NCBI RefSeq assembly: GCF_029168945.1
Contig: NC_083602.1
Span: 12,211,850 to 12,275,849 of the forward strand
DNA length: 64,000 nt
DNA from: Cannabis sativa
Lineage: Eukaryota; Streptophyta; Magnoliopsida; Rosales; Cannabaceae
Reading direction: 5' to 3'
Both the position numbers and the translations under genes were made by a program. Shown here one piece after another: positions 47,530 to 59,520 of the stretch (within the stretch, counting starts at the first letter, position 1; every line of letters begins with the position of its first letter). The notes beneath the pieces are model-generated. The model had not been told where the DNA came from. It did no database searches and worked only from the letters and a program-made list of their open reading frames with translations.

Positions 47530-49397
47530 TGTTGGAAATTATTTTACCAGGATCTAGATTTACTAACAAGTATGTTGGATTAACAACCTAATATGAATTC
47601 TAAAACAATGAAAATAAACACATATAAAGTTAGAAAACCTTACAGTGGGTGCAGCGGAATAATATGACTCCTTCCGTTCAGATCTCTAGCCCTTGATTCC
47701 TTTCTGTAGCAGAGCATCACCAAGATCTGAACCTGGATCTTCTTTTCTCCTTCTTTGATGCAGAAATTCCATAGTCTTCCATACTATGATTGAGATACCA
47801 CTTGATGTGTGTGGGCACTACTCATCACTCAAGGGAATTCGAAAAACAGAGAAGGAAGAAAGAAAGAGAGAGAGTGGCGGTTTCATAGTGTTTGAGAGAA
47901 TAAACTGTAAAGTGTCTGTCTCAAAACTGAAGCCTTTACCTTCTATTTATAGAATACCACATAGGGTTAAAGTTGAATTATTTGGTATTTAAAAATGAAA
48001 AATAAAATGAGAAATAGGAGCATTAAGTGGCCGGCCATTCATTGAGGGAAACAAATCCTTCCACTTTTCAAACTTTCCTATTTCATCATTTCTAGTTTCC
48101 CATTTTCTCAAAATTGCCAATTCTCTCTTTCAACTTCATAAATGTCAAATCTAATTATTTAATAACTATAATTAATTATTAAATAATATATTGTCATTTA
48201 TTTTATTTATTAATAAAAACTAATCAAAGTTTCCCAATTAATAAATATACCCTTTAAACTCTCTATTTACTGTTTTACCCTTGCTTAGTGAAAATTCATA
48301 AAGTAGACATAGTCTAACTTTTAGAATTATAATTGATTAATTAAAATCAATTAACTGAGTCTTACAAGCAGTATGGCCTCAACTAGTATGGGGACCATGG
48401 GTCTATATAACCGAGCTTCCAATAAGTCGAACCGAATTTACCAAGTAAATTCCCTAACTTATTAATTCCTCATTGAATCCACACTTAGAACTTGGAATTG
48501 CACTCTCAGTCATATAGAAACGCTCTATATGTTCCACGATATAGACACGTCATCAGTTATCCATTGTTATAACCCTAATGTGATCAATGATCCTCTATAT
48601 AGATGATTTACACTGTACAGGATTAAATTACCGTAACACCCTACAATGTATTTTATCCTTAAAACACTTAACCCTGTATAAATGATATTTCACCTAAGTG
48701 AAATGAGATCTCCACCATTTATCTTCGTTTGGTTAAGCTCGAAGGAAATCATCCTTTACTTCTATTTGCCAAATAGAAGCTATAGATTCCATATTTATGT
48801 TAGCGCTCCCCCACTCAATTGTATTACCGTGTTCCCAAAATGTACGTATTACCCTGATACAAAACTGGGCTTAACTAACAAGTCAAAGAACACGAGTAAC
48901 ACTCTTGAAATTGAGCCTAACCATATCAGGATTTCGATCATGTGATCTAGGATCAACTTATGATATTGAATTGAATAGATGTTTACGGTAAGTTTCAAAA
49001 TCTAATTCAAAGTTCAATATCGGTCCATTCCAATGCATACTCCATGCATCCGATACTGGTAAACTTTGCCAATGTCCTGGAAAGGACATAACACTTTTCC
49101 AAGGTGTAAGAATACCTATCGCTGATTATACCATGTCAGTCTAAATCCAGTGTTCTGACAAATCAGAGAATCTACTTTTGAACATATAATAAAGATTATA
49201 TTCCACTGTGCTGACAACACTATAATCTTTAACCAACTCATATGTTCTGGACTTAAAAAGAATTCATACATTATATACACATATAATCATGAAATAAATC
49301 ATGTGAACCATGCAACATAAAATGTTATTTCTGATCTTTATTAATAAGTAAATCTGATTATATGAAATGAGTTTTATTTAGGGCATAAAACCCAACA
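47530..49397 (-). repeat. Copia D 5' LTR
   Basis: Pair of 39640-41506; followed by the duplicated TATAC (49398-49402). Confidence 0.95.
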
Positions 49398-49402
49398 TAT
49401 AC

Positions 49403-49714
49403 TCCCTTGTCCGAGCGCCTGTTGCACTCAATGCACCCACTCGACACCATTGAACCCCAAAACTTAAAACTATCATATCTTTTTCAATTTTTATCGGAAT
49501 CGAGTTCCGTAAAAACCAAAATTGCTTAATTTTTCACAAGGAATCCAAATAAAATATTTTAAGAAAGAAAAAAAAATTCACGGAAAAATTTTGTAAAACA
49601 CATACATTCATCATATAATCACATAAACCATCATGAAACCATGCAAATCAACACAAATATCGTTTTAATTCATATTTCATGAAAGTAAATCATTACCATG
49701 GCTCTAATACCAGT
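49403..49714 (-). other. Start of the copia C leader with primer site
   Basis: Continues the leader cut by D. The primer site on the minus strand (ACTGGTATTAGAGCCATGGT, about 49695-49714) is the closest in the window to the initiator tRNA-Met pattern. Confidence 0.78.
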
Positions 49715-51383
49715 AGTTGGAATTATTTTACCAGGATCTAGATTTACTAACAAGTATGTTTCATTAACATCCTAATATGAATTTCTAAAACAATGAAATA
49801 AACACATATAAAGTTTAAGAAACCTTACATTAATTGCAGCGGAATATAATGACTCCTTCTGTTCAGATCTCTAGCCCTTGATTCCTTTCTGTAGCAGAGC
49901 ATTATCAAGATTTGAACCTGGATCTCTTTCTCTCCTTCTTGTTGATTGGATTTTTCACAGTCTTACACACTATGATTGAGATACCACTTGATGTGTGTGG
50001 GCACTCACTCTATCACTCAAGGTATGAAAATTTGAAGAAGAAAAGAGAGAAAAGGTGGTTCGGCTATGGTATAGGAAATGGCTCAATTTTTCTTGAAGGC
50101 AAGAAATTTCATCAACATTAAGTGTGAGCCATCACTATCTATTTATAGGAAACCACCTAGGGTTAGGTTAGATTTATTTGGCATTAAAATAATGAAAAAT
50201 AAATGGTAAGTTGCTACATAAGTGGCCGACCATGATATAGATAATGGGCCCCACTTTGTAATTTTGCCATTTTGTCATTTTTCCATCTTATTTTTTAAAA
50301 AATGCCAATTTTCTAATTTAACCAATTAAATGCCAATTCTAATTATATAATAACTAAAAATTAATTATTAAATAATATTGTCATTTAATATATTTAGTAA
50401 TTAGACTAATCAAAGTCTCTTAATTATCAAATAAACCCTAGAAACTCTTTTCTTCACATTTAAGCCCTTGCTTAGTGAAAAATTCATAAACTAGACATAT
50501 AGAACACTCTATATGTTTCACGATATAGATACGCTATTAATTATCCTTTGTTATAATCCCAATAATCAATGATCCTCTATAGATGATCTACATTGCATAG
50601 GGATAAAATTACCGTTACACCCTTTCAATGTATTTTATCCTTTAAACACTTGGCCACCTATAAATGATATTATAGTGAACTAATATAGTCACTAAAATGA
50701 GCGCTCTATCATTTATCTCTATTTAGCAAGCTCGAAGGAAATCATCGTTTCACTTCTATGTCGGATAGAAGCTATAGATTCCATATCTATAATTAGCGCT
50801 CCCACTCAATTGTACTACCATGTTTCCAAAATATACGTATCCCATTGACCAAAAAGTAGGCTTAACTAACAAATCAAAGAACATGAATAACACTCTTGAG
50901 ATTGAACCTTATCATGTAATGATTAAGATCATTTGATCTAGGATCAACTAGGTGATATTGAATTGAATAGATGTTACGGTAAATTTATCATATCTAATCA
51001 AAGTTCAATATCGGTCCCTTCCAATGTATACTCCATACATCTGATACTGGTAAACTTCGCCAATGCCCAAGAAAGGACATAACACTTATCCAAGGTGTAA
51101 GTATACCTATCGCTGATTATCATGTCAGTCTAAATCCAGTGAACTGACAAATCAGGGAATTAAACTTTCGAACATATAATCATGATTATATTCCACTATG
51201 TTGACAACACTATAATTATGAACAAATACATATGTTCTGGACCTAATAGAATTTATAATCATGAAATATAAACATGAAATAAATCATGTGAACCATGCAA
51301 CATAAAATGCAATTTCTGATCTTTATTAATTAGTAAATCTGATTATATTGAAATGAGTTTTATTTAGGGCACAAAACCCAACA
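49715..51383 (-). repeat. Copia C 5' LTR
   Basis: 1669 bp, about 200 bp shorter than in relatives. It lacks the segment around 50500 that in D carries the CTTACAAGCAGTATGG part. The first base of the terminal TGTTGG is changed to A. TATA box (minus) at 50139-50148. Confidence 0.9.
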
Positions 51384-52729
51384 GCAATAGCAAGAAGAAG
51401 TTTGAATTTGACCACCTTGGCAACTGGTGAGAAAGTTTCAAAAAAATCTAGACCTTCTTTTTGGGAGAATCCTTAAGCAACGAGTCTTGCTTTGCATCTT
51501 TCAACAGTTCCATCACTGTTGAATTTGATCTTGTAAACCCAGCGACATCCTATGGCTCTTTTGTTTCGTGGAAGCTTGACATAAGCCCATGTTTTATTCT
51601 TCAAGAGGGCATAGAGTTCAATTTGTATAGCTTGATTCCAGACTTTGTGTTGGCTTGCTTGCTTGTAGTTTCGAGGTTCAAAAAGGGTTGTGATAGCAAG
51701 AATAAAGTTCTTATGAGTATTTGAGAGTTTATCATATGAAATAAATTTACTAAGGGGATGAGGTGTAGAGGATTGGTCCTGAAGAATTGAATGGCATTCA
51801 TAATCCCGTAGGTAAGCTGGTGGTTTTGTTTGTCTGGTAGTTCTTCGAAGTTGCACTTCATTAGTTGCAGTAGTAGGTACATTGTTTTCTGGTTGAGTTG
51901 GTGCAGAAGGTGTAGATGATGCTGCTAGTTCGTGAGATGTGTCATGTGAAGCAGTTTGTTGGTCTGTAACAAAAGGAAAATCATTTACATGGGTGTTAGA
52001 AATGAGAGTAGAGGGAAAAACCATATGAGTGAATGGATCAATACTATTAGTATCAGTATTTAATGTCTTAAAAGGATAAATGTGTTCATGAAAAACCACA
52101 TTTCTAGATATAACAATTTGTTTATCATTTATATCATATAGTTTATATCCCTTAACACCTTGGGGATAACCCAAGAAAACACAAGGCTTGGCTCTTGGGG
52201 CAAATTTAGTTCTATGAGCCGTGAGTGTAGAAGCAAAAACAAGGCAGCCAAAATTTCTAAGGTTGGAATAATCAGGTATGTGGCCAAATAGAAGTTCATA
52301 AGGTGTCTTGTTTTTGAGAAGAGGAGTAGGTGTGCGATTGATTAAAAAAGTTGCTGTCATTATGCACTCAGACCAGAATTTTATAGGAAGATTGGCTTGA
52401 AAAAATAATGCTCGAGCAACATTAAGTAAATGCTGATGTTTTCTTTCAGCTATAGCATTTTGCTCAGACGTTTCAATACAAGTAAAATCATGTAATATAC
52501 CAAGCTGATTAAAGAGATCTTTAAAAACTAATTCTGGTGCATTGTTGGATTGAAATCGCTTTATAGTGCAGTGGAATTGATTCTGCACATATGAAATAAA
52601 CTGTGGTATGACATTAGAAACTTCAGATTTATGTTGTAAGAGATAAATCCATGTGAATCTTGTGTGATCATCGACTAAAAGTGAGAATACTTGTAATTTG
52701 AATGAGATGGGATATGATAGGGTCCCCAA
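51384..52729 (-). pseudogene. Element E integrase and N-terminal reverse transcriptase
   Basis: The frame 52729-51473 covers most of the integrase core, the region to RT and the RT start (IGCRWVYKIKFNSDG, KARLVA), then a TAA (51473-51475, CAA to TAA fits) and further RT (EGLDFFETFSPVA) to the cut. The integrase second catalytic position reads FQSNNAPEL where copia integrases have S-D-N, so the Asp has become Asn. The Glu region (AERKHQHLLNVAR) is kept. LFGHIPDYSNLRNFGC follows, as is usual in copia. Confidence 0.9.
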
Positions 52730-53130
52730 GTATCACAATAGACAAGATCAAATTTATTTTCAGTGAAGGAATTTTTATTGGGAAAGGGTAACTTTCTTTG
52801 TTTTGCCAAAGGGCAAATGTAGCAAGGAGAATGTTTATGTAAATTGTTTACAGTGCAATTTAATTTGTCACTCAAAAGAGCTAATCTTTTGTGGGATAGG
52901 TGTCCCAATCTTGAATGTCATAAGTCAGTCGTGACAGCTAGAACACTCTCAGGTTGAATAGCATCCAAAATTTAAAGACCATTATCGTTTCTACCTCTGC
53001 CAATCTCCTTCTTGTGGAGCTTTTCCTGCATGTAGAAGCTGTTAGTAGTGAATTCAACAGATATTGTATTATGACTTGTTAAACTACTTACTGAAATGAT
53101 GTTATATTTAAAGTGTGGGGCATAAAGAAC
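52675..53130 (-). pseudogene. Element E pre-integrase domain
   Basis: GHLSHKRLALLSDKL and CYICPLAKQRKLPF form the zinc-binding His-Cys region, followed by the first catalytic Asp (CDTWGPY). A frameshift near 52690-52700 separates it from the core. Upstream (52920-53130) the linker to protease has two stops. Confidence 0.85.
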
Positions 53131-53135
53131 ATCAG

Positions 53136-53640
53136 TTAGAGTAAGATTATTGTGAATAAAGATAGAGCCACTTTGCTGGACAAAAATGAATTCATTATTG
53201 GTAGAAGTAATCTCACTTTTGGTACATCATAGACAAATTGAAACAATTTTATATTGTTGCATATGTGTCTAGTAGCTCCTGAATCTATTATCCAAGATTC
53301 ATTTTTGGGAGTAACACAATGGTTGGATAACATAATACCTGTGGTTCCTGAACGTGAACCTGGTTCGGTTGTGGTCATACCATTTTGCTGATTGGCTAGT
53401 AGGTTCAGTAGTTGTTGGTATGGAGTGCCACTGAGTTGTGGCAACAGTGGGTGTGTTTCCTCCTTTGAAGAGTTGGTCTTAGAATTGGTCTGCACTTGAT
53501 TAGTTGCCGCATCCTTTGATCTATTGTTCTTGAATCCTGGTGGATAGCCATGGATTATATAACACTTTTCAATCGTGTGGTCGTGAATATTACAATAAGT
53601 GCAAAATGGCCTATTCTTTCTTGGATGATTTTTGTTTCCT
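53136..53640 (-). pseudogene. Element E gag C-terminus and protease
   Basis: Zinc knuckle CTYCNIHDHTIEKC near 53580-53620, a polar linker, then protease with an intact active-site motif WIIDSGATRHIC (near 53290). A frameshift follows at about 53200. It is in the same frame as the upstream gag. Confidence 0.85.
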
Positions 53641-54509
53641 TGAGGTTAAGATTTTGGTGCTGCACACTTGTCATTCTAAAAGGCAAAAGCAAGGTTAACA
53701 TTTGAATCATTTCCAAGATTTTGAGTACCCTTTTGATTTTCTTCTTGAGTAACTAAGTGGAAAACCCGATTGGCCTCAGGTAAAGGATCCATTAGTAGAA
53801 TGCTACTCCTTATTTGAGAAAAATGATCCGACAATCCCATCAAGAAAGACATTATGTACTCCATGTGGTGGTGTTCTTGGAGTTTCTTCACACCACCACA
53901 AGTACAACCGTTGCAAGTACAGCTAGGTCTGTAATTAGACAGTTCTTCCCATATCATTTTCTGCTTTGTGTAGTACATGCTAATGGATTGATTTTCCCGT
54001 CTAAGATTCATTAAACCTTTTCTTAGATTGTAAATATGTGGCCCATTTCTCTGATGAAATCTGATCTTGAGATCAGCCTAAATTGCTGCTGCAGATTCAT
54101 CATATAACAAGCTAGACGATATTTCTTTAGAGACAGAGTTAAGGATCCAAGAGATAACTATGTTATTGTTTCTTATCCAAGCATTATATAGATTGAAATT
54201 TGTAGGAGGGGGTTTAGAAATGGAACCGTCTAAGAATCCCAGTTTGTTTTTGACTGAGATGGCGAGCTGCATTGCACGACTCCAAGAAATGTAGTTGCTC
54301 TGTCTTGTAAGTGGTTGTGAGACAAGAATGTTCTCAAGGTTATATCCATGGTGAAGGTAATACGGATCAGAGGGATCTTCGAGAGGGTTTCTTGTGCCCA
54401 GAACTTGAATATTCTGGTTATTTTGACTGATGACTTGCTGTGAATCGGTAGTGATGACAGGAGTAGCAACCCCTGTTTCTGCTCTGGTTTCTTGATCATT
54501 GTTCGACAT
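53641..54509 (-). pseudogene. Element E gag
   Basis: Start ATG 54509 (MSNNDQETRAETG). The copia gag pattern includes YYLHHGYNLENILVSQPL, NYISWSRAMQLAIS and LGFLDGSI. A TAG at 54078-54080 replaces a tryptophan position (TGG to TAG, a C-to-T change on the other strand), then the same frame goes on with RFHQRNGPHIYNLRK and MYYTKQKMIWEELSNY. Further stops lie near 53676 and 53648. CTCNGCTCGG is the usual short Cys motif of this gag type. Confidence 0.87.
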
Positions 54510-54684
54510 TGCAAAACTGGAAGAAAGAAAAGAGACCCTGTAGAAGGGGAGGAAAGAAGAAGAAGAAGAAGCGATGACTGGATGGTCAGTCACGGATGAA
54601 CGCCACCTTCGCCGGAGAAGAAGACACAGCCAGATGGGAGGGGCGGAAGCAATCAAGATCAGATGAGGGAAAGCATTCTTTCCC

Positions 54685-54696
54685 GCTCTAATACCA
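54685..54696 (-). promoter_or_regulatory. Primer binding site of element E
   Basis: On the minus strand TGGTATTAGAGC, one change from the initiator tRNA-Met complement TGGTATCAGAGC, directly after the LTR. Confidence 0.85.
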
Positions 54697-54902
54697 TAAC
54701 ACGAAACAGAGAAAGTGAAAATGTTTATTTGAATGTAATCAAGTTTATCTAAATGAATACAAGAGTATATGAAGAGAACCTATATATACAAAGACCAAAA
54801 GGCCATAAACCGACATTTAACTAACCCAACTAACAAGGGGAATAAACGGAAAATAACAGTAAACAAAATAACAAATTCTAACTGTATTAACTAATATTGA
54901 CA
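54697..54902 (-). repeat. Element E 5' LTR (about 206 bp)
   Basis: On the minus strand it begins TGTCAATATTAG and ends TTTCGTGTTA. The limits come from the primer site and the TG start; the second LTR is outside the window, so the length is an estimate. It contains a TATATATAGG promoter-like stretch near 54780. Confidence 0.75.
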
Positions 54903-56053
54903 AATCCTAATACAAATTGTTGAATGAAAAGTACATCATGAACCTTATTATATATGTAAGTGATGAGTATTTGATAACCTTTGTTTTCTAGGGTAACGCT
55001 CTCTGCAGAGGACTTTTCTAAAGAACTCAATTGTTGTAGTGAGAAGCTTAATCCTCCACTCAGCGAAAAAAAATGATAATTTAAAAATTAAATATTAAAA
55101 AAATCCAAGTGAATAAAAGTAATTTTATGTACATACCTTATGCATAAATCATAGCATAAAGTTAGAAACCTTACGAATTCATAGTATACATAATATATAA
55201 ATATATATGTAATAAAAGAAAAGAGTTTTTTTTATTTTAACACTTCAAAACAGTTTTTGTTTTTTTTTTTGTATTTTACGGAATTCTACATAGAAACTTC
55301 TATTGCAACTAGCGCTGCAACCTAAATCACAACAAAAAATCGTATAGTAACCCAGATAGAAACCACCGGAGAAACCACTTTAGAAATCGAAACTGTAATT
55401 TTTTTTAAAAAAAAAGTTAAAAAAACAGTATATGGGATAATTCTCCTAAAAAAAATATCAATAAAATAATTTGAAGATTTAAAGTTTCAATCTGACTAAA
55501 AAACAAAAGAAAAAAAAAAGAACAAGAAGAAGAGATTAAATTTGAAAAAAAAAAATACATGAGAGATGAGAAGTTCCTTGGAGGAACTCATAACAACTTT
55601 CATCCACAAACTTACCAAATATATCTGCAAAGAGAAAAGTGATGAGAGTTAGTAAAATTAGTGAGAAGTTCTATTTTTTTGAAACATGACACAAAGTGAG
55701 AAATTCGATTTTGAAGATGTATAAAAGTAACAAAGAAAAATTACTTTTCACTCACATAGAAAACAATTGTACAAATAATATTGATCATGATTATATCTAT
55801 CAACAATAACAATTGGTTGTGTTTCTCCAAATAGAGAGAAGTAAAAAAATCTTCCAAACTGAAATGTAGCTCTAACAAAAAAAAAATTATTAAAGAATAT
55901 TTTTAAAAATGAAGAAATAAAATAACAAGCAATAATAGTGATTTTATATGAACTTTTGATATTTTGTTTCTTTTTGCAATATACTAATAAGTTAAGAATA
56001 TTCTTTAAATATAGATGAAATATGACTATAGAAATCAAAAGACAGTTATATAA
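54903..56053. other. AT-rich spacer between element E and the Mutator-like element
   Basis: No gene. It holds many A runs. 55764-55970 is a direct repeat of 60614-60803. The minus-strand frame at 55748-56038 is low-complexity and not credible. Confidence 0.6.
55764..55970 (+). repeat. Direct repeat, left copy, flanking the Mutator-like element
   Basis: Shares AATTGGTTGTGTTTCTCC, AAATAGAGAGAAGTAAAAAAA and CTGAAATGTAGCTC with 60614-60803, same orientation. Confidence 0.75.
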
Positions 56054-56062
56054 TAAATAAAA
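56054..56062. repeat. Target site duplication of the Mutator-like element, left (TAAATAAAA)
   Basis: 9 bp, repeated at 60559-60567. Confidence 0.85.
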
Positions 56063-56300
56063 GAGTAATTTGCGGCATAAATACTTAAGTTTAACTTAAA
56101 GTTGCAAATAAATACTTAACTTACTTTTTTAGAGGTAAAAATACGTTCCGTTAACATTTTGTTGCAAATGGGTACCTAATGTTAATTAAGTTCTCTGTTA
56201 AATGCCAACTAGATATACATATGACATCATCTAATTGGTCCAAATCATTTTTTATATAAAAATTCATTTAAAAATTGTAAAATCTTTTTGAAATTAAAAA
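56063..56300 (+). repeat. MULE terminal inverted repeat, left
   Basis: Pairs with 60345-60558 with scattered mismatches; I estimate roughly four fifths identity by eye. Confidence 0.82.
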
Positions 56301-56498
56301 AAATCATTTAAATTTATAAAAATTAAATTAAAATAAAAAAAAATAAACTGAGAAATATATCAGATTTTTTTTTTTTTTTTTTTTTTACGAAAATAGCATA
56401 TCTCATATTGGAAAAAAATTCCACAAAACATATCTTCAACAAAATAATTTTTTTTTTTAAAAAAAATAAGTGTATTCAAACATTAATCAAAGAAGCAG

Positions 56499-57503
56499 TT
56501 AGACCTCGCGATTATTACAAAATAGATCCACCAGTAAATAGGAGATCAATATAAAGTCGTACAATTGGTGGGTAAAAGCCCTCTTAGCCACATTATGGGC
56601 AACAAAATTAAAAGTCATGCTAATATTGGAAAAATTACAACTAATAAAAGAAAGAGATGACTTAATACAAAATGAGACATAGTTCTCAAGAGCCCAATGG
56701 AACTCCTTCCCATTGAGAGCATTGATAGCTAGTCTCGAGTCACTCTCCACAATAACATACTTATACCCTAAATCCAAAGCCAACGAAATAGCAAAACAGC
56801 AGGCCACTGTTTCTCTGCATAATGCATCCGAGAAATCCAACTGAGACGTGTGAACCCAAAGCACCCTACCCAGATGATTCCTTGCTATAATAGCTGTGTA
56901 CATACTCTCTAAGCCCACTCTAACATCACAATTCATTTTTATCTAATCCCGAGGAGGTGGAGTCCAGGTCTCCCTCAAGATCGGCGTAGGATTATGCAAG
57001 AGAGAAGCATGTAGCTTTGCAAAAGAAGTACAAATATGGTCAATACATTTCAACTCATCAGGAGGAGAATTATTGTGTACCATTTTGTTGCGCCTCTTCC
57101 ATATAGTGTTAACAACAATCGATGCATAAAGAAAGACATCCTCAACTCGGATCCCCCTATTTCTAAGATCCCAAATGAATTTCACCCAGTCCCATAAACG
57201 AATACCAGTATCACAAACATGGTAGATTCCTTAAGGCGAAGATTGCCACAAGTGTAACGCTACATCACAAGAAAGAACTAAATGTTCAATAGATTCTTTC
57301 CTCAACCAACACAATGGACATCTTGTATCCTCAATCTGAAATCGTCTTCCAATCACTAATATAACAGGGAGCGCATTAGATAGGATGCTCCACCAATGAA
57401 TCTTATGACGCTCCAAATTTTTTTTATTCCAAAGCTTAATCCAAAGCGACGGAGCAACCTCACAGTGAGGGGCTCTTTCACAAGCCTGTATCAGGTAAGC
57501 CAA
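56499..57503 (-). pseudogene. LINE ORF2, RNase H and reverse-transcriptase-type zinc finger
   Basis: Zinc finger region 57503-57231: HKIHWWSILSNALPV, CPLCWLRKESIEHLVLSC. RNase H region 56936-56499: SDALCRETVACCFAISLALD and VIVESDSRLAINALNG, keeping the Glu and Asp expected in plant L1 RNase H. The pieces 57185-56943 (IVVNTIWKRRNKMVH) link them. At least two frameshifts or stops separate the pieces. Confidence 0.85.
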
Positions 57504-57557
57504 TTTACACGAGAATTGCCTGTTACTTTTGAAGGTCCAAATCCATATATCTTTACC

Positions 57558-59520
57558 CTAACCCGAGGGGTTGCCACCTTTTAAGATTGCAGAAACAGTC
57601 TCTTGATCAAAAAGAATGTTTAACTTTTGGACATCCCAATCGCCACTAGATAAAAAGAGATCAGCCACACTATTGTGATATGTCAAAACATCGCCATTTG
57701 GTTTCGAAATGAAACCTCTACAATGAGGAATCCAGGGATTCCTCCAGATACTAGTATCCCTACCATTAGTCACCATTTTACAGGCCCCTTTTCTTCAAAT
57801 TGCATTGGCTTTCATAACATTTTTCAAAAACTACGAATCAGAATCTTTATATCTACAGTTGAGAAAATCCTTCCCTTTTAGATACTTGGCCTCCAAGATC
57901 TTGCAACACAAACACTGACACCCATTCAAAATTTTCCACCCCCACTTGGTAAGAAAATCGAGGTTCATTTCTTTAGTTTTCCGAAACCCTATACTCCCCA
58001 AGGACTTATAGGAAGAAAAATTTTATCCCAAGCTCTTTGGTGAAGGCCATGGTTCCCTTTCTCGAAGCCCCACCAAAAATCCTAGACAAAACCATCGATC
58101 CTATTAACAAGGCGATTAGAGAGTTTAGTGGTTTGCATGGCATAGATAGGCAAAGACAAACCCACAGACTTAACAAAGTGTAGCCTGACCCGTCTTCGAT
58201 AATGTTTTTGCCTTCGAGCCCTGCAATTTAGAAGAGAGATTATCCAGGATGAAGTTGAAGTCAACATCCTTTTGTCTTGATTTGAAAAGGGGGAGGCCTA
58301 GGTACTTAATAACACCATCTGGAGAATCAATACCCAAAGCTTCCATGATTCATCTTCTCATGCCATTCGGGGTGTTTTTGCTGAAGAAGATAGAGGTTTT
58401 GAGCTTATTAACTTGTTGGCTAGACCAAGCGCAAAATCTCTCAAGGTAGTTCCAATAACTATTAACTTCGCTCAAATTGGCTTGTCCAACCAGAATAAGA
58501 TCATTTGCAAAGAAAATATAAGACAGAAACAGACTGCTCCTACTCAGCCTAATGCCCTAAATGTTCCCTTTTCCAAGGGCCTCCTGTAAGAGTCTTGATA
58601 AAACTTCAGCAACACATATGAAGAGATAGGGGGAAAGTGGGTTGGCCTGCTAAATACCGCAGGAGAGCAAAATCTTACCGACATGACCCCCATTAAGGCA
58701 GATGTTGAGAGTGGGGGTGGATATATACTGAGAAACCCAATTGCGGAACTTCTGGGGGAATCCAAAACAATTAAGGACACGATCAGTGAAATTCCAACTT
58801 AGTCTATCTTTGAAAAGATCAATTTTAATGGCATAGTACCCCTCTTTGCCTTTTTTCCGGTTGAAAGAGTGGATAATCTCTTTCACAATCACATTATTAT
58901 CTTGAATATTCCTGCACGGGACAAAAGCAGCTTAAATTGGGTAGATGAGAGAGGGAAGGATAGGTTCAATTCTTTTTGCAACTATTTTGGAAATGACTTT
59001 GTGCATCACATTGCAAAGAGATATGGGCCTTAAATGATTAGGTCTTTTTGGGTTCTGGCTTTTAGGGATGAGCACAACGTTTGCAGTATTTATACCCTTG
59101 TGCATATTGCCTTTTACAAAGAAATCAGAAACTGCATCACAAAAATCATCGCCAACAGACTCCCAATAGTGCTGAAAGAAGAGAACTGACATCCCATCCG
59201 GCCCAAGAGCCTTGTGGTTGCTCATTGAAAAAAGAGTATTTCTGATTTCATCACGAGAAGGGCAAAGAATGATCCCCTCCTGGTCCTCCTGAGAGATCCT
59301 CTCATGGAACTACTGACTGCAATCAATAGCCCATTCGTAATCAGATACCGAGAAGATACTTTTGAAGAAGTCAATGAATTCAAGGCCAATTAACTCTCGG
59401 TCATTAATCCAGACTTTATCTTTACTAAATATACTTTCAATGTCATTTCTTCTTCCTCTGATTACAGCTGAGAGGAAAAAAAATTTAGAGCATTTATCGC
59501 CATCCTTAAAATTAAACCTA
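57558..59520 (-). pseudogene. LINE ORF2 reverse transcriptase
   Basis: 59225-58932 has NHKALGPDGMSVLFFQHYW and ANVVLIPKSQNPKRPNHLRP. 58892-58650 has YYAIKIDLFKDRLSWNF with a small deletion at the first catalytic Asp region. Near 58500-58511 the active-site motif reads FAND in place of F/Y-ADD. 58267-58082 matches the region after RT (VKSVGLSLPIYAMQ). Stops and frameshifts are frequent. Confidence 0.83.

Larger units (their letters stand above)
39640..49397 (-). mobile_element. Ty1/copia element D, recent non-coding member, TSD TATAC
   Basis: LTRs of 1867 and 1868 bp differ at only about a dozen sites by eye. The interior (41507-47529) has primer site, leader, conserved blocks, fossil pol and polypurine tract, but no intact gene. 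It sits in the leader of copia C and shares C's fossil pol, including derived indels. It must have moved with proteins supplied by another element. Confidence 0.95.
20647..51383 (-). mobile_element. Ty1/copia element C (long-LTR family), split by four insertions
   Basis: The pieces are 20647-20760, 22199-22412, 34838-39639 and 49398-51383. Removing gypsy-1, the 1.4-kb insert, B and D joins them into one minus-strand element colinear with D: fossil pol, leader, primer site and 5' LTR (49715-51383). Its 3' LTR must lie left of the window, beyond gypsy-1. It has no intact gene. Its right end directly abuts element E's reverse transcriptase, so C inserted into E. Confidence 0.85.
51384..54902 (-). 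mobile_element. Ty1/copia element E (short LTR, Ale/Retrofit-like), 5' half only
   Basis: Minus strand: LTR 54697-54902, primer site, gag, protease, integrase and the start of RT, which is cut by copia C at 51384. The rest of RT, RNase H and the 3' LTR must lie left of the window, beyond C. The short LTR and the gag type suggest the Ale/Retrofit lineage. It carries several nonsense codons and frameshifts and is inactive. Confidence 0.88.
56367..59520 (-). mobile_element. 5'-truncated L1-type LINE inside the MULE
   Basis: Minus strand: the T run at 56367-56388 is the poly(A) tail. Going upstream come RNase H, a zinc finger, RT and the linker before RT; endonuclease and ORF1 are absent. The 5' limit (about 59520) is where readable protein ends. 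No target duplication was identified. Confidence 0.8.
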
